A program made the translations under genes and the position numbers. Shown here one piece after another: positions 24,205 to 32,720 of a stretch of 64,000 bases of DNA (position 1 is its first letter; the number at the start of each line of letters is the position of its first letter). The stretch is taken from contig NZ_AP022563.1 of the NCBI RefSeq assembly GCF_010726645.1, forward strand, positions 3,224,001 through 3,288,000, read 5' to 3'. Below the pieces are notes generated by a model. It worked only from the letters and a program-made list of their open reading frames with translations, searched no databases and was not told the DNA's origin. The stretch comes from Mycolicibacterium duvalii (GTDB taxonomy: Bacteria; Actinomycetota; Actinomycetes; Mycobacteriales; Mycobacteriaceae).

Positions 24205-25221
24205 GTGACCGACCTGGGCAGCCCGCCGTTCGGGCTTCATCCCCTGCACGGCGTGCACCAACCGACGACCGGCAATCCGCCGCGTCGCCCCGGATCCGCT
24301 CGACGGACCACGTCGATCGACATGACCCGGGACGACGGCACTTTGGACCCCGTGCACCTCAACGGTCGCGCCAGGGACCTTCGGACGGCGCCCGACGGCA
24401 CCGCTACCGTGCTCGGCGAGGCCGGTTTGTCGGCCACCATCGAACTGGTCGCCCGCGTCGTCCGGCACGTCGAAGTCACACCGCCGGTCGATGCGGTGTC
24501 ACACCTCTCCGGCGCACCGGCGATGAGCGGTTTTCGCGCGGCCGCCGACAAGGCGGCCCCGGACCTGCGCGCCGCTCGCGACCTGCGCTACACGCTGCTC
24601 GACGACGTCCCCGTGGCGACACTGATCTCCGGCCACGCCCTGTCCGCGTCAGGCCTGCTGGGGCATTACGCGCAGTCCGGGTACCTACCGGTGGCCGACC
24701 AGTGCGCTGGATTTGCCACCGGCGGCCTCCTGATGAACTCCTTCGAAACCGGCGATCCTGCCGTGGTCACCGGGCCCGCAGCGCCGGATCTCGACGGCGG
24801 TGATGACCGGTGGGCGTGGCACCGGATGCCGCCGTTGCCGGTGAACGGCATGCGCCGGCGCCGGCGCATCGACGTCTACGACGACGGTGACGGGCGAATC
24901 GGCATCGACGCCATGTTCCGCGACACCTATGTGCGGACCGACGCCGTGGAGACGATCATCCACGAGTACACCCTGGCCGCGGCTGTCGACGCCGACACCG
25001 GAGTGATCCTCGAGTCACACGCCACTCCGCGAGTGCTGCCCTGGCAGGAATGCCCGGGCGCAGTGGCCAGCGCCGAGCGGATCGCCGGAATGACACTGCG
25101 CGAACTGCACTTCCGGGTTCGGCAGGAGTTGTTCGGCACCAGCACGTGCACCCATCTCAACGATCTGCTGCGCAGCGTCGCCGACGCCGAGGCGCTGATC
25201 GACCAGATGCGCGCGGCCTAA
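24205..25221 (+). CDS. DUF2889 family protein
   Basis: A 338-residue protein. The C-terminal segment TCTHLNDLLRSV at about residues 312-323 and the preceding PWQECPGAVASAERIAGM match DUF2889, a family of unknown function often found near acyl-CoA genes in actinobacteria and proteobacteria. A central GGLLMNSFETGDP segment and an Arg-rich MRRRRRIDVYDDGDGRIG strand are also visible. The GTG at 24205 is used; the N-terminal 40 residues are proline-rich and may not be structured. It ends the thiolase operon and overlaps by four bases the stop of the convergent TetR gene. Confidence 0.75.
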   Translation: MTDLGSPPFGLHPLHGVHQPTTGNPPRRPGSARRTTSIDMTRDDGTLDPVHLNGRARDLRTAPDGTATVLGEAGLSATIELVARVVRHVEVTPPVDAVSHLSGAPAMSGFRAAADKAAPDLRAARDLRYTLLDDVPVATLISGHALSASGLLGHYAQSGYLPVADQCAGFATGGLLMNSFETGDPAVVTGPAAPDLDGGDDRWAWHRMPPLPVNGMRRRRRIDVYDDGDGRIGIDAMFRDTYVRTDAVETIIHEYTLAAAVDADTGVILESHATPRVLPWQECPGAVASAERIAGMTLRELHFRVRQELFGTSTCTHLNDLLRSVADAEALIDQMRAA

Positions 25222-25877
25222 TCCCGCGCCTTCCCCGCACGCTTGACCGCCGATGTCCGCGGTGTGAGCGATGCTGCGAGCAGATTGCGGAGAATCCCCT
25301 CCTCACCGCCGTCCTCTGGATTCGCAGGTTCAGACATGAGGCTGAAGTTGATTCGAGTCACCCAACGGGCCAACGTGTCCGGGGAGAGATCATCGCGCAC
25401 TTCCCCGGCCGCCGCAGCGCCGGCGATACGATGACCGAGCGCTTCGGCGAGCTTGTCACGCCACAGGTCTGAGTGCTCGGCCGCATGGTAGGTGTGCGCC
25501 GCTTCGTCGTTGTGAATGAGTAGTCGGATGATCGGCGATGTGCGGGCTGCGGCATTTCCGGCAAGACACGCCGCGACCAGACGATCGAGGAAAGGCTCGT
25601 CTGTACGCCAGCAATGGTCGGCGGCGGCGAGCACGCCGTCAAGGGCACGAACGAACGAGGAAACGAGAATCGCGTCTTTGTTCGGGAAGTAGTAGTAGAC
25701 CGTGGATCGGTTGACGCCCGCCTTGTTGGCGATGTCACTCATGCGGGTGCGGGTCGGTCCACGGTCGGCATAGCAGGCTTCCGCGGCTGCCAGCAGTCGT
25801 TCTCGCGCTTCGTCCTCGTTCAGCGGTAAGTCCGCGCCCCAGGCGCCGGCACGATTCACCTCCGGGTGCGCGGTCAC
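25218..25877 (-). CDS. TetR-family transcriptional regulator
   Basis: A 219-residue TetR regulator. The HTH (about residues 22-70) contains MSDIANKAGVNRSTVYYYF. The C-terminal domain has CWRTDEPFLDRLVAA and AAGEVRDDLSPDTLARWV, which closely match the TetR at 5089-5760; both also share the start region GAW/SWGAD and EARERLL. The two probably sense related ligands. Its gene is divergent from the AveC-like membrane protein gene at 26016, with an inverted repeat between them, and is convergent with the thiolase operon. Confidence 0.9.
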   Translation of the reverse strand: MTAHPEVNRAGAWGADLPLNEDEARERLLAAAEACYADRGPTRTRMSDIANKAGVNRSTVYYYFPNKDAILVSSFVRALDGVLAAADHCWRTDEPFLDRLVAACLAGNAAARTSPIIRLLIHNDEAAHTYHAAEHSDLWRDKLAEALGHRIAGAAAAGEVRDDLSPDTLARWVTRINFSLMSEPANPEDGGEEGILRNLLAASLTPRTSAVKRAGKARD

Positions 25878-25930
25878 GAGTCAGGAGCTTACCTCCGGCT
25901 ATTGCTCCTGTCCGACAAAATTACCTATTG

Positions 25931-25946
25931 TGTTGTAGACCCAACA
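25931..25946. promoter_or_regulatory. Candidate operator between TetR and membrane-protein genes
   Basis: TGTTG (25931-25935) and CAACA (25942-25946) are perfect but short arms with a 6-base spacer in the 138-base gap between the divergent TetR and membrane-protein genes. The arm length is modest, so this is only a candidate. A second small palindrome, GTGGTCCAC, begins at 25981 and shares TGTGGTC with the inverted repeat upstream of the paralogous TetR at 5089. Confidence 0.35.
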
Positions 25947-26015
25947 ACTGCGCGATATTTGTCTGATGTGACTAACTCTTGTGGTCCACGACGAGTGCAG
26001 CAAAGGAGAGCAGAC

Positions 26016-26852
26016 ATGCTGAGCGTCGTCGATCAACTGGCTACGCGGGCGGATCTCATCCCCAAGGATCCGGCACCGGAACTGATCAAATCGATGACGT
26101 GGCAGGTCTCCATGCTGGCCGTCACAGTGATCCTGGCAGCGCTGGTCTTCGGCTACGCCCTCAGGACGTGGCGCACCACCGGACGCTCCGAAATGTTCTG
26201 GATCACGCTCGGAGCGCTGGCCGCGGTGTTCTACGAGCCTCTCGGTGACTACATGGTCGACATCACCTATCACCGGTCAGGCGCACTGACCTCGCTGACC
26301 GGTTTCAGCGGCACCATCCCACTGTGGGTGTTGTTCATGTACCCCGTCTTCTGGGGCCCGGCGATCCTGTACTTGGTCACCCGCCTCGAGACCGGCCTTG
26401 CCATGAAACGGTGGATGGGCCTGTTCGCCTTGTCCATCCCCTTCACGTTGTTCTTCGAGGTGCCGATGCTCCAACTCGGCCTCTACCAGTACTACGGATC
26501 GCAGCAGCCCATCGCGGTCTGGGGATACCCCCTCTGGATGGCCTTCTCCAACACCGCCGCCATCTTCGTGGTGTCCCTGCTGGTCCATGCCGCCAGGAAG
26601 ACCGCGCTGGTGCGTGGGCGCCCCGCCTACCTCGTGCTCCTCGTGCCGAGCTTCATCATCGGCGTTGGCGTGACCACGATCGTCCCGATCGGCTTGGCCA
26701 TGAGCTCCACCACCTCGCTGCTCATCATCAACCTGTGCGCCACGGTGTCAGCGGTTCTGTCGGTCGCGTACGCCTGGGTCGGGTTCAAGATGGTCATGCC
26801 GTCGACCCCGACGCAGTCCCTGGCTGCCGAGAAGGACGCCGTCGCAGCCTGA
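26016..26852 (+). CDS. Seven-helix membrane protein, AveC-like (spirocyclase family)
   Basis: A 278-residue integral membrane protein with about seven hydrophobic helices, the first at SMLAVTVILAALVFGYAL and the last at LCATVSAVLSVAYAWVGF. Polar motifs between the helices include FYEPLGDYMVDITYH and FEVPMLQLGLYQYYG, which recall mycobacterial proteins annotated as spirocyclase AveC family. Whether any of these is a cyclase in mycobacteria is not established. The ATG at 26016 is chosen because AAAGGAG lies just upstream (26002-26008); the open frame starting earlier has no ribosome site. It is divergent from the TetR at 25218. Confidence 0.7.
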   Translation: MLSVVDQLATRADLIPKDPAPELIKSMTWQVSMLAVTVILAALVFGYALRTWRTTGRSEMFWITLGALAAVFYEPLGDYMVDITYHRSGALTSLTGFSGTIPLWVLFMYPVFWGPAILYLVTRLETGLAMKRWMGLFALSIPFTLFFEVPMLQLGLYQYYGSQQPIAVWGYPLWMAFSNTAAIFVVSLLVHAARKTALVRGRPAYLVLLVPSFIIGVGVTTIVPIGLAMSSTTSLLIINLCATVSAVLSVAYAWVGFKMVMPSTPTQSLAAEKDAVAA

Positions 26853-26956
26853 TCGACGCCGGGGAGGGACGGAGTACAGCGAATATCAGATCACCCGGCC
26901 GACCGGCGGAGGCCAATCGAACTACTTCGCTGCACCCGTGACCTCGGGCGGAGTCG

Positions 26957-28393
26957 TCACACGCGTGCAGGAAACGGCTGACACGTGTGGTGGGCGACCA
27001 TCGCCGACCCCGGTGGGCCGAGCGTGTTCTTGTGCCGGATCTGGCGGCGATAGAACAACTGACACAGCTGCCCGTCGTGCCGACCGCCGTCTGCCAGCAC
27101 GAACTGCTCCAGCGCCGCATCACCTTCCTGCCACGTCGCCGGTCGATGGCCGAGCACCGGGACGAGGTCATCGAGATCGGAGTTGGTGAACTCCACGCCG
27201 ACTTCGTCTTCCCGCTGCACGTGGCGGGCGAAGCGGAACGCGCCGCGTAACCGGTACCGGATGTACTCGTCGTCGGTGTCGATTCCGCGCAGCATCCCGA
27301 CGAGTTGATCGTGCGCAGTAGCGGCCCGTGTCACCGTCGCCGCGGGGAGCTCCGGCGGTTCGAGCTCGAGGCCGAGGCGCTCCCCCAGCGCCTCGATGGC
27401 GTGCAAGTTCGTCTCGCTGCACCAGTGCAGGTTGGTCATGTAGTCCGACTCGGGCAGCGGATCGTTCAGCGAGTTCCGGAAGGCGAGTTCATTGGTAAGG
27501 GCAAAGGCGATGTGGTGCAACTGAATTGCGTCCATGTCGACGGGGAAGCCGCCGGCCCGCTCGTATTCCTGATACAGCTTCTCGAAGTCTCCGAAGTGCA
27601 GAACGGTGTCCCGCATCCTCGGCGCGGCCAGGTCCATCATCGGGTCGCCGATGTGACCGGCCTCGACGTCGAGGATCGCCCGCAGCTGTCCGTCCTTCTG
27701 GTGCAACTGACCCGAGTCCCACACGATGGCCGACTCACGCCCCTTGGTGTCCACAGGATTTCGCTTCAGCCAACCCAGGACGAACTCCAGCAGCGGGTTG
27801 GGCGCATTCTTGCCTGCCCGCCACACGGCCTCGAAGCGGCCGATGCCGTAGCTCCCGATCCCGGCCGGAGTCGCGGCCCGCTGGATACCTGCTTCGAGGA
27901 ACGGCTTCAGCGGCAGGCGGTGAAGCCTCGCGAGCTGCCCCATGTAGTCGCGCATCAGGAGGTCGCGCTGATCGGTGGTGAGGCCCTCGAATCCGGGTTG
28001 GCCGTCGACGCGGTCCATCACGTAGGCGGGCAGCTCATCGATCCATCCGTACACCGTGGGGACCGGAATGCCCTGCTCGGACATCACCCGCTGCAGTGAC
28101 ATCTCGTGACGCAACGGGAACTGCATGGGTATCCCGGCGCCGCGCTCACCACGAACGACCAACGGCAATTCCTCGCCGTCGCGCTCGGCATCGACCAACC
28201 AGGCGTAGCGCCATCGCGCCTGACGCGTGACGGTTAGGACGCGCGCACCCATGTGCTGGGTGATCCAACTCGAGATGGCGGCTTCGTCGCTCGACGTCTG
28301 ACGACGGGCCTGCGCTGCAGCGGATCCCGCGCTGGCGACGATCCTCGTCGACAGCGTCCTGTGTCGCCGGCGGTTATCGGGGTCGACCGGCAT
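26957..28393 (-). CDS. Phosphotransferase-family (APH-like) protein with altered catalytic loop
   Basis: A 478-residue protein of the aminoglycoside-phosphotransferase/acyl-CoA dehydrogenase-associated kinase type. Recognisable parts are a nucleotide-binding lobe (LVVRGERGAGIPMQ, then EQGIPVPTVYGW), a hinge YVMDRVDGQPG and the metal segment ILDVEAGHIGDPMMDLA. The catalytic loop that normally reads HGDxxxxN reads WDSGQLHQ, so the usual His, Asp register and Asn are missing. A C-terminal extension of about 150 residues follows. It starts at 28393, where its ATG overlaps the stop of the reductase gene (ATGA), so it belongs to the Rieske oxygenase operon. The enzyme may be inactive or may act on an unusual substrate. 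Confidence 0.8.
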   Translation of the reverse strand: MPVDPDNRRRHRTLSTRIVASAGSAAAQARRQTSSDEAAISSWITQHMGARVLTVTRQARWRYAWLVDAERDGEELPLVVRGERGAGIPMQFPLRHEMSLQRVMSEQGIPVPTVYGWIDELPAYVMDRVDGQPGFEGLTTDQRDLLMRDYMGQLARLHRLPLKPFLEAGIQRAATPAGIGSYGIGRFEAVWRAGKNAPNPLLEFVLGWLKRNPVDTKGRESAIVWDSGQLHQKDGQLRAILDVEAGHIGDPMMDLAAPRMRDTVLHFGDFEKLYQEYERAGGFPVDMDAIQLHHIAFALTNELAFRNSLNDPLPESDYMTNLHWCSETNLHAIEALGERLGLELEPPELPAATVTRAATAHDQLVGMLRGIDTDDEYIRYRLRGAFRFARHVQREDEVGVEFTNSDLDDLVPVLGHRPATWQEGDAALEQFVLADGGRHDGQLCQLFYRRQIRHKNTLGPPGSAMVAHHTCQPFPARV

Positions 28394-29431
28394 CAGAATT
28401 CAATCCTGATGCGCTCAGAGGATGGCCGGGCTTGGCATCCCAGCACAATGCCGTCCGCGATGTCGTCATCGTCGAGCACGCCGTGGGTATCCATCTCGAC
28501 CTTCCCGTCGATCAGAACGCATTGGCATGTGCCGCAATCACCTTCACGGCAGGAGTAGGGCGCTTCGATCCCCTGGTCGACGAGCAGGTCGATCAAGGTG
28601 TCTTTCGGTGTCCATGTCAGCGTGTGGGTCGAACCGTTCAGCTCGACGACCACCTCGGCGGTCAGCTGGTCATCGGCAGAATCGCCGATTTGATCGACAC
28701 TCACCGGCCTGCCGACGAACGGATCCCCGGACAGTGAAACAAAGTTCTCAATGTGGATCTGGGTGCGCGGTGTTCCCAGACTTTCGATCGCACTGCGCGC
28801 GCTCTTCATGAATGGTGCTGGGCCGCAGATGAAAACGTCATGGTCCACGAATGGTGCGAGGAGTGGTGTCAGGGTCGCGTCATTGGGCAGGCCCTGCACA
28901 CTCTCAAGCCAATGGATAACTGTCAGCCGATCAGAATGCTCAGCAACGAGTTCGCGCAGCGCCTCGGCGAAGATGATGGCATCAGGGTCCCTGTTGGCGT
29001 AGATGAGCACCACTCGCCCGCGCCCCTGGGCCAACACGGACTTGGTGATGGACATCATGGGGGTGATGCCGCTGCCGCCGGCAAGCAGCAGTAGATCCTT
29101 GTCCAAGTCGTCGGGACTGAAAATGCCGGCCGGAGGCAAGCATTCGAAACTCATCACCTGGACGGACGTTGTCGCACAACCAATTCGAGGCATACCCCGC
29201 AGCGGTACGCTTCACCGTCACAGCCAGCCGCTTGTCGGTGTCCGGCGAGCTGCACAAAGAATAGCAACGGGCGACGAACCCCGTCCGCTCGCTCGGCACT
29301 CGCAACGTCAGGAACTGGCCAGGCCGGTAACCGACATCGCAACCATTGGGTGGGTCGAACACGATGGTGACAGCGTCGGCGGTCTCGGCGACGACGTCGG
29401 CCACTGTGAGTGTCCAATTCGGAACTGGCAC
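28393..29431 (-). pseudogene. FAD/[2Fe-2S] oxygenase reductase (KshB-like), interrupted by one frameshift
   Basis: Two overlapping minus-strand frames form one reductase. The first, from an ATG at 29431, has the FAD domain: VGYRPGQFLTLRVPS, RCYSLCSSP and NWLCDNVRPGDEF. The second has PPAGIFSPDDL, the NAD motif LLAGGSGITPMMS, ICGPAPFM and a C-terminal plant-type ferredoxin with CREGDCGTCQC. Removing one base near 29138 joins RML directly to PPAGIF and restores one protein of about 345 residues. It would feed electrons to the Rieske oxygenase 17 bases upstream, like KshB to KshA in steroid 9-alpha-hydroxylation. The break is either a real mutation or a sequencing error. Confidence 0.85.
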
Positions 29432-29448
29432 TGGGTGTTTGAGCTTAG

Positions 29449-30456
29449 TCAGTGGGCGCCGGATGGCGCGAGTTTCGCCTCAGCAGGCTCCGCGTCGGGA
29501 TAAAAGCCACGCGCCCAACGGCGCAATTGCCGGAACCCTGCGGCTTCGGAGGCGGTCAGGCCCGGCGGATCCATGTAGACCTGACTGTCCCAAATCGCGA
29601 TGTCGTCCGGCAACGCGGCTTGCGCAACCGTCAGGCGCTCGTCGTAATTTCCGTTGGCCTGGTCAATCCAGTACGTGGAGAATATGTCTGATGTGTCGTC
29701 GTCGACGGGAGTGGCGCAGATGGCGATGACGCGAAAGCCCTCGCGGGTGTGCTCGCCGTTGAACGATATGCCGAGGCCAGACCAGTAGATCTCCAAGGTG
29801 TTGGTCGTCTCGCCCGGCCGGTCGACGCCCTCACTCCACCGTCGGCCGAAACCCACCTTCGCCGACCACGTCACGTCGTCGGTATCCTCCCGTAGCACGA
29901 CCGGACTGATCGGGGTCTTGTGCACGAACCGGAAGTGATGCGGATCGACGGCGTTCTCGGCGATGACTTGCGGATGCACGTGGATTCCGGCGAATTTGAG
30001 CCGGGCTTCCGGGCCGACTGGGAAGTAGTCCCGATCGTGAATGTGTTCCCCGAGCACCCGCAGTCCGTCGGGCACCTCCCACATCGGAGCGCGCCCGGCG
30101 GCGTCGTGCCAGATGTAGATGGACTCGTTGAGTTCGGTGACCGGCCAGGACCGAACCTTGCGACCTCGATTGGGCCGGTTCTCGTAGGGGATCCGCACGT
30201 TGCGGCCCTCCCCGTTCCACACCCAGCCATGGAACGGACACTGGATACCGTCCTCGACGACGCAGCCACCCTTGGACAGGTTGGCGCCGAGATGCTGGCA
30301 GTGGGCATTGAGTACGTGCACCGCCCCCTGCAGGTCTCGAAAGGCGACGAGTTCGACGCCGAAGTAGCGCAACGGGATGACGTCGCCCTCGGCCAGGTCG
30401 GCACTCCACGCGACCTGGAACCACCCGGTCGGCTGCATGCTGGGTAGACCATTCAC
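29449..30456 (-). CDS. Rieske non-heme iron oxygenase (KshA-like)
   Basis: A 335-residue oxygenase component. The Rieske ligands are C53, H55, C73 and H76 in AHCQHLGANL and QCPFHGWVW. The mononuclear-iron site starts with the segment ENAVDPHHFRFVH, which contains the two His of the facial triad. The protein resembles the oxygenase part of 3-ketosteroid 9-alpha-hydroxylase (KshA) in layout but is shorter, and the substrate may be a different cyclic acid or steroid. The ATG at 30456 follows AGGAGC. It heads the operon with the reductase and APH-like genes and is divergent from the TetR at 30580, with two palindromic operators in the gap. Confidence 0.9.
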   Translation of the reverse strand: MNGLPSMQPTGWFQVAWSADLAEGDVIPLRYFGVELVAFRDLQGAVHVLNAHCQHLGANLSKGGCVVEDGIQCPFHGWVWNGEGRNVRIPYENRPNRGRKVRSWPVTELNESIYIWHDAAGRAPMWEVPDGLRVLGEHIHDRDYFPVGPEARLKFAGIHVHPQVIAENAVDPHHFRFVHKTPISPVVLREDTDDVTWSAKVGFGRRWSEGVDRPGETTNTLEIYWSGLGISFNGEHTREGFRVIAICATPVDDDTSDIFSTYWIDQANGNYDERLTVAQAALPDDIAIWDSQVYMDPPGLTASEAAGFRQLRRWARGFYPDAEPAEAKLAPSGAH

Positions 30457-30510
30457 GATTGCTCCTTCATCGATTGGGATACGCCATCGGCACTATTTCT
30501 CGACCCTAGC

Positions 30511-30562
30511 GGGAATGGCGTTCCCAAACAATGATGATGCTACTTTGGGAAATGTATTCCCA
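30511..30562. promoter_or_regulatory. Operator pair GGGAA-N5-TTCCC upstream of TetR and Rieske genes
   Basis: Two palindromes of the form GGGAA-N5-TTCCC lie at 30511-30525 and 30547-30561; the second extends to perfect 6-bp arms (TGGGAA/TTCCCA, 30546-30562). Their centres are 36 bases apart, and they fill the space between the divergent Rieske operon and the TetR start. A near-copy of this pair lies just after the TetR gene at 31211-31259. They are very probably binding sites of this TetR. Confidence 0.8.
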
Positions 30563-30579
30563 GGAAATGGAGCCGCCCC

Positions 30580-31209
30580 ATGAGCGACGACGGTCACCAA
30601 TCGGAACGGGATGCGATCCTGCGGGCGGCATACCGGTTGATCAGTCATGGCTCGAGCACCGGAACGACGTCGATCGAGAACATCCTTCGAACCGCCGGGG
30701 TGAACCGGCGGATCTTCTACCGGCACTTCGCCTCCAAGGACGACCTGATCATCGCGATGCAGGAGTGGGCCGGCGAGCTGATCTTGGCTGACCTGCGCAA
30801 AGCGGTCGCTGCCGCCGACACGCCAGCAGCGGCAATCATCGCCTGGATCGAGGACTATCTGAGCATCGGCTGGCAGGAGGCACGATTCCGCGATGCCTTG
30901 GCGTTCATGTCCACGGAGGTCACGGGAGCGCCGGGTATCGCAGCGGCATTGGAGGCGACGTACGCGCGGCACCGCGAGCCGCTGGCCGCGGCGTTGGCCG
31001 CCGGCCTGGCCGACGGCAGCCTGCCCAACGCGCGCCCCGAACTCGATTCCTTCGCCATCCACGCGATCGCCGTCCGTCACCTCGAAGCCCGCATCCGCGG
31101 GCGGCTCGACACCGATTTCGACGAGGTGCGCAACCAGGTCGTCGCGCTGATCCTGACGGGGCTGTCCGCCCCCGCGGTGCAGCCCCCACCGATTGGTGTG
31201 GGGCACTAG
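30580..31209 (+). CDS. TetR-family transcriptional regulator
   Basis: A 209-residue TetR regulator. The N-terminal HTH has the segment NILRTAGVNRRIFYRHFASKDDL at about residues 30-52; the C-terminal part contains AAIIAWIEDYLSIGWQEARF and LAAGLADGSLP. The ATG at 30580 lies directly behind the second operator palindrome. The gene is flanked on both sides by the same GGGAA-N5-TTCCC operator pair, so it probably represses itself, the divergent Rieske/reductase/APH operon and the SnoaL/DinB genes downstream. Its stop codon lies inside the repeated sequence that carries the second operator pair. Confidence 0.92.
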   Translation: MSDDGHQSERDAILRAAYRLISHGSSTGTTSIENILRTAGVNRRIFYRHFASKDDLIIAMQEWAGELILADLRKAVAAADTPAAAIIAWIEDYLSIGWQEARFRDALAFMSTEVTGAPGIAAALEATYARHREPLAAALAAGLADGSLPNARPELDSFAIHAIAVRHLEARIRGRLDTDFDEVRNQVVALILTGLSAPAVQPPPIGVGH

Positions 31210-31210
31210 C

Positions 31211-31259
31211 GGGAATGGCGTTCCCAGACAATGTCCCGATTATTGGGAAAGCCATTCTC
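31211..31259. promoter_or_regulatory. Second operator pair GGGAA-N5-TTCCC, downstream of TetR
   Basis: GGGAA-TGGCG-TTCCC at 31211-31225 is identical to the site at 30511-30525 and is embedded in a longer direct repeat (CTAGC before it and ACAATG after it at both places, with one mismatch). A weaker partner GGGAA-N5-TTCTC follows at 31245-31259, 34 bases on. The pair lies about 260 bases before the SnoaL-like gene. The duplication suggests that a promoter/operator unit was copied to bring the downstream genes into the same regulon. Confidence 0.78.
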
Positions 31260-31522
31260 GAGACAGGCCGGAAGCCCGGTCGACGGCCGATGCACAGCGA
31301 TCGTCGATGCCGACCACTCGACGAGAAGATGCCGATGTACGGTTTCGAGGGCCCGGCCGAGACGTTCAAGAGCGCGGTTTCCCACTCAACCGCTCGTGCG
31401 ATTGCCGAATGGACACCGTCACCGTGCAACTCAGGTCCTGCCGCAACTACTCAATCCATCGCACCAAACGCCTTGAGCCACATGTGCTTGACACCCAACC
31501 TCCCAGAAAGGCATGACTTTCA

Positions 31523-31945
31523 ATGACGATCACAGGAGCCGATCTCGAGCACTTCATCCGGCGCTGGTATGAATTGTGGAACGACCAGGACAAGCAGCGC
31601 TGGCTGCAGCACTGGAAGCACGCCGCGCCAGGCGAACCGACGCTCGAGGACCCGGTCGGAACACCGGTCAAACGTGGCTGGGAACTGGCCGCCGAACTGT
31701 GGGATCGCACCGGGCCGAATCACCCGGCCGTTCGCATCGAGCAGATCATCCTCGGCGGATCCGAGGCCGTCGTCGTGTGCCACAACGAAGGCACCTACCA
31801 GGGCGAGGCACTCGTCATCCCCAGCGTCGATGTGTGGCGAGTCAACGCCGACGGCACCAGCTCCGTGCGCAGCTTCTGGGAGATCCCCGACCACATCCCC
31901 TACGGAAAGTGGACCGCGAAAACCGGCAGCGCACCGGCCAGCTGA
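31523..31945 (+). CDS. SnoaL-like/NTF2-fold protein
   Basis: A 140-residue protein with the size and pattern of SnoaL-like or nuclear-transport-factor-2 fold proteins: an N-terminal helix with RRWYELWNDQDKQRW, a LEDPVGTPVKRGWE segment, then curved-sheet strands AVVVCHNEGTYQG and IPSVDVWRVNADGTSSVRSFW. Members include ketosteroid isomerases, dehydratases and cyclases; no specific activity can be read here. The ATG at 31523 follows AGAAAGG. The 260 bases between the operator pair and this gene contain a weak open frame from 31215 that I do not consider real; nothing else is recognisable there. Confidence 0.75.
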   Translation: MTITGADLEHFIRRWYELWNDQDKQRWLQHWKHAAPGEPTLEDPVGTPVKRGWELAAELWDRTGPNHPAVRIEQIILGGSEAVVVCHNEGTYQGEALVIPSVDVWRVNADGTSSVRSFWEIPDHIPYGKWTAKTGSAPAS

Positions 31946-31960
31946 TCCAAGGATCCGGTC

Positions 31961-32464
31961 ATGGAGGAGATCTGTCGCGAGTGCGGTTTCGATCAGTCCG
32001 AGACGCTACCGTCGGACGTCGCCACGGAGTTGTCACCGATGTCCCAGGCGATCGGCGCCAGCGTCCTTGCCATCTCTGGTGATGAGCTTCGGCGCAGACC
32101 GGCAGCCACGGTATGGTCCCCGCTGGAGTACCTGGGGCACCTACGGGAGTCGATGGCGTTCCACCGCTGGCTCATCGAGTGTGCGCTGTCCGAAAACAAT
32201 CCGCTGATACCAGCGGTGGACCCGGACGAGTCAGTCGCCCAGTCCGCCTACAACGACGCCGATCCGCATGAACTGCTCGCGCAGTTCGAGCGACGGATCC
32301 AACGGCTCGCCGATGCGCTAATTGCGTTGGACGACGATTCCGCCGACCACCCGGTGACGCTCGACGGTCGGGAGATCTCAGTTGCGCTCGTCGCGCGCAG
32401 CGCCTGGCATGAATGCCATCATCACCTCGGTGACATTCGACGCCTGGGAGGTCTTGACCCGTAG
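31961..32464 (+). CDS. DinB-family (DinB_2-like) protein
   Basis: A 167-residue four-helix-bundle protein of the DinB/YfiT-like type. Metal-ligand His candidates are in SPLEYLGHLRES (about residue 63) and WHECHHHLGDIRRL near the C-terminus. In actinobacteria such proteins are often thiol-transferases that use mycothiol, or have no known activity. The N-terminus carries CRECGFDQ, a small Cys pair. It lies 16 bases after the SnoaL gene and probably belongs to the same operon under the GGGAA-type operators. Confidence 0.82.
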   Translation: MEEICRECGFDQSETLPSDVATELSPMSQAIGASVLAISGDELRRRPAATVWSPLEYLGHLRESMAFHRWLIECALSENNPLIPAVDPDESVAQSAYNDADPHELLAQFERRIQRLADALIALDDDSADHPVTLDGREISVALVARSAWHECHHHLGDIRRLGGLDP

Positions 32465-32483
32465 AGCTTCTGGGGTTTGCCCG

Positions 32484-32633
32484 TCAGCGAGGGCCCGGTG
32501 TGGCGTCGCCGAGTTGGTCCGACTCGGCAGATTCGGGGTCGCTGGCGGCGGCCGCGCCTCGTTTGTCGGCGGGGTCGATATCCTTGAGCGACTTCTCGTC
32601 GGCGATCGGCTGGCTCGTATCGAAGCCTGACAT
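32484..32633 (-). CDS. Small acidic protein, unrecognised (49 aa)
   Basis: The ATG at 32633 is preceded by a good GAAGGAG ribosome site. The 49-residue product is hydrophilic and probably unstructured (MSGFDTSQPIADEKSLKDID, then many Ala, Asp and Glu). No family is recognised. A longer open frame reaches 32708 but adds only basic sequence without a ribosome site. It is convergent with the DinB gene and downstream of the TetR at 32721-33344, with an 87-base gap. Confidence 0.5.
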   Translation of the reverse strand: MSGFDTSQPIADEKSLKDIDPADKRGAAAASDPESAESDQLGDATPGPR

Positions 32634-32720
32634 GTGGTGCTCCTTCGGTGTCCGAATGAGCCGGCGCGAGGCTGGACCGGCGTCGTCTACGGTTCCACGG
32701 TTACCCACACCGGTCGGTGG

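Noticed and set aside
31215-31526. A 103-codon plus-strand frame in the leader of the SnoaL-like gene.
   Set aside because: It starts inside the operator repeat, has no ribosome site or recognisable similarity, and its composition is not protein-like. I treat the region as promoter and leader.
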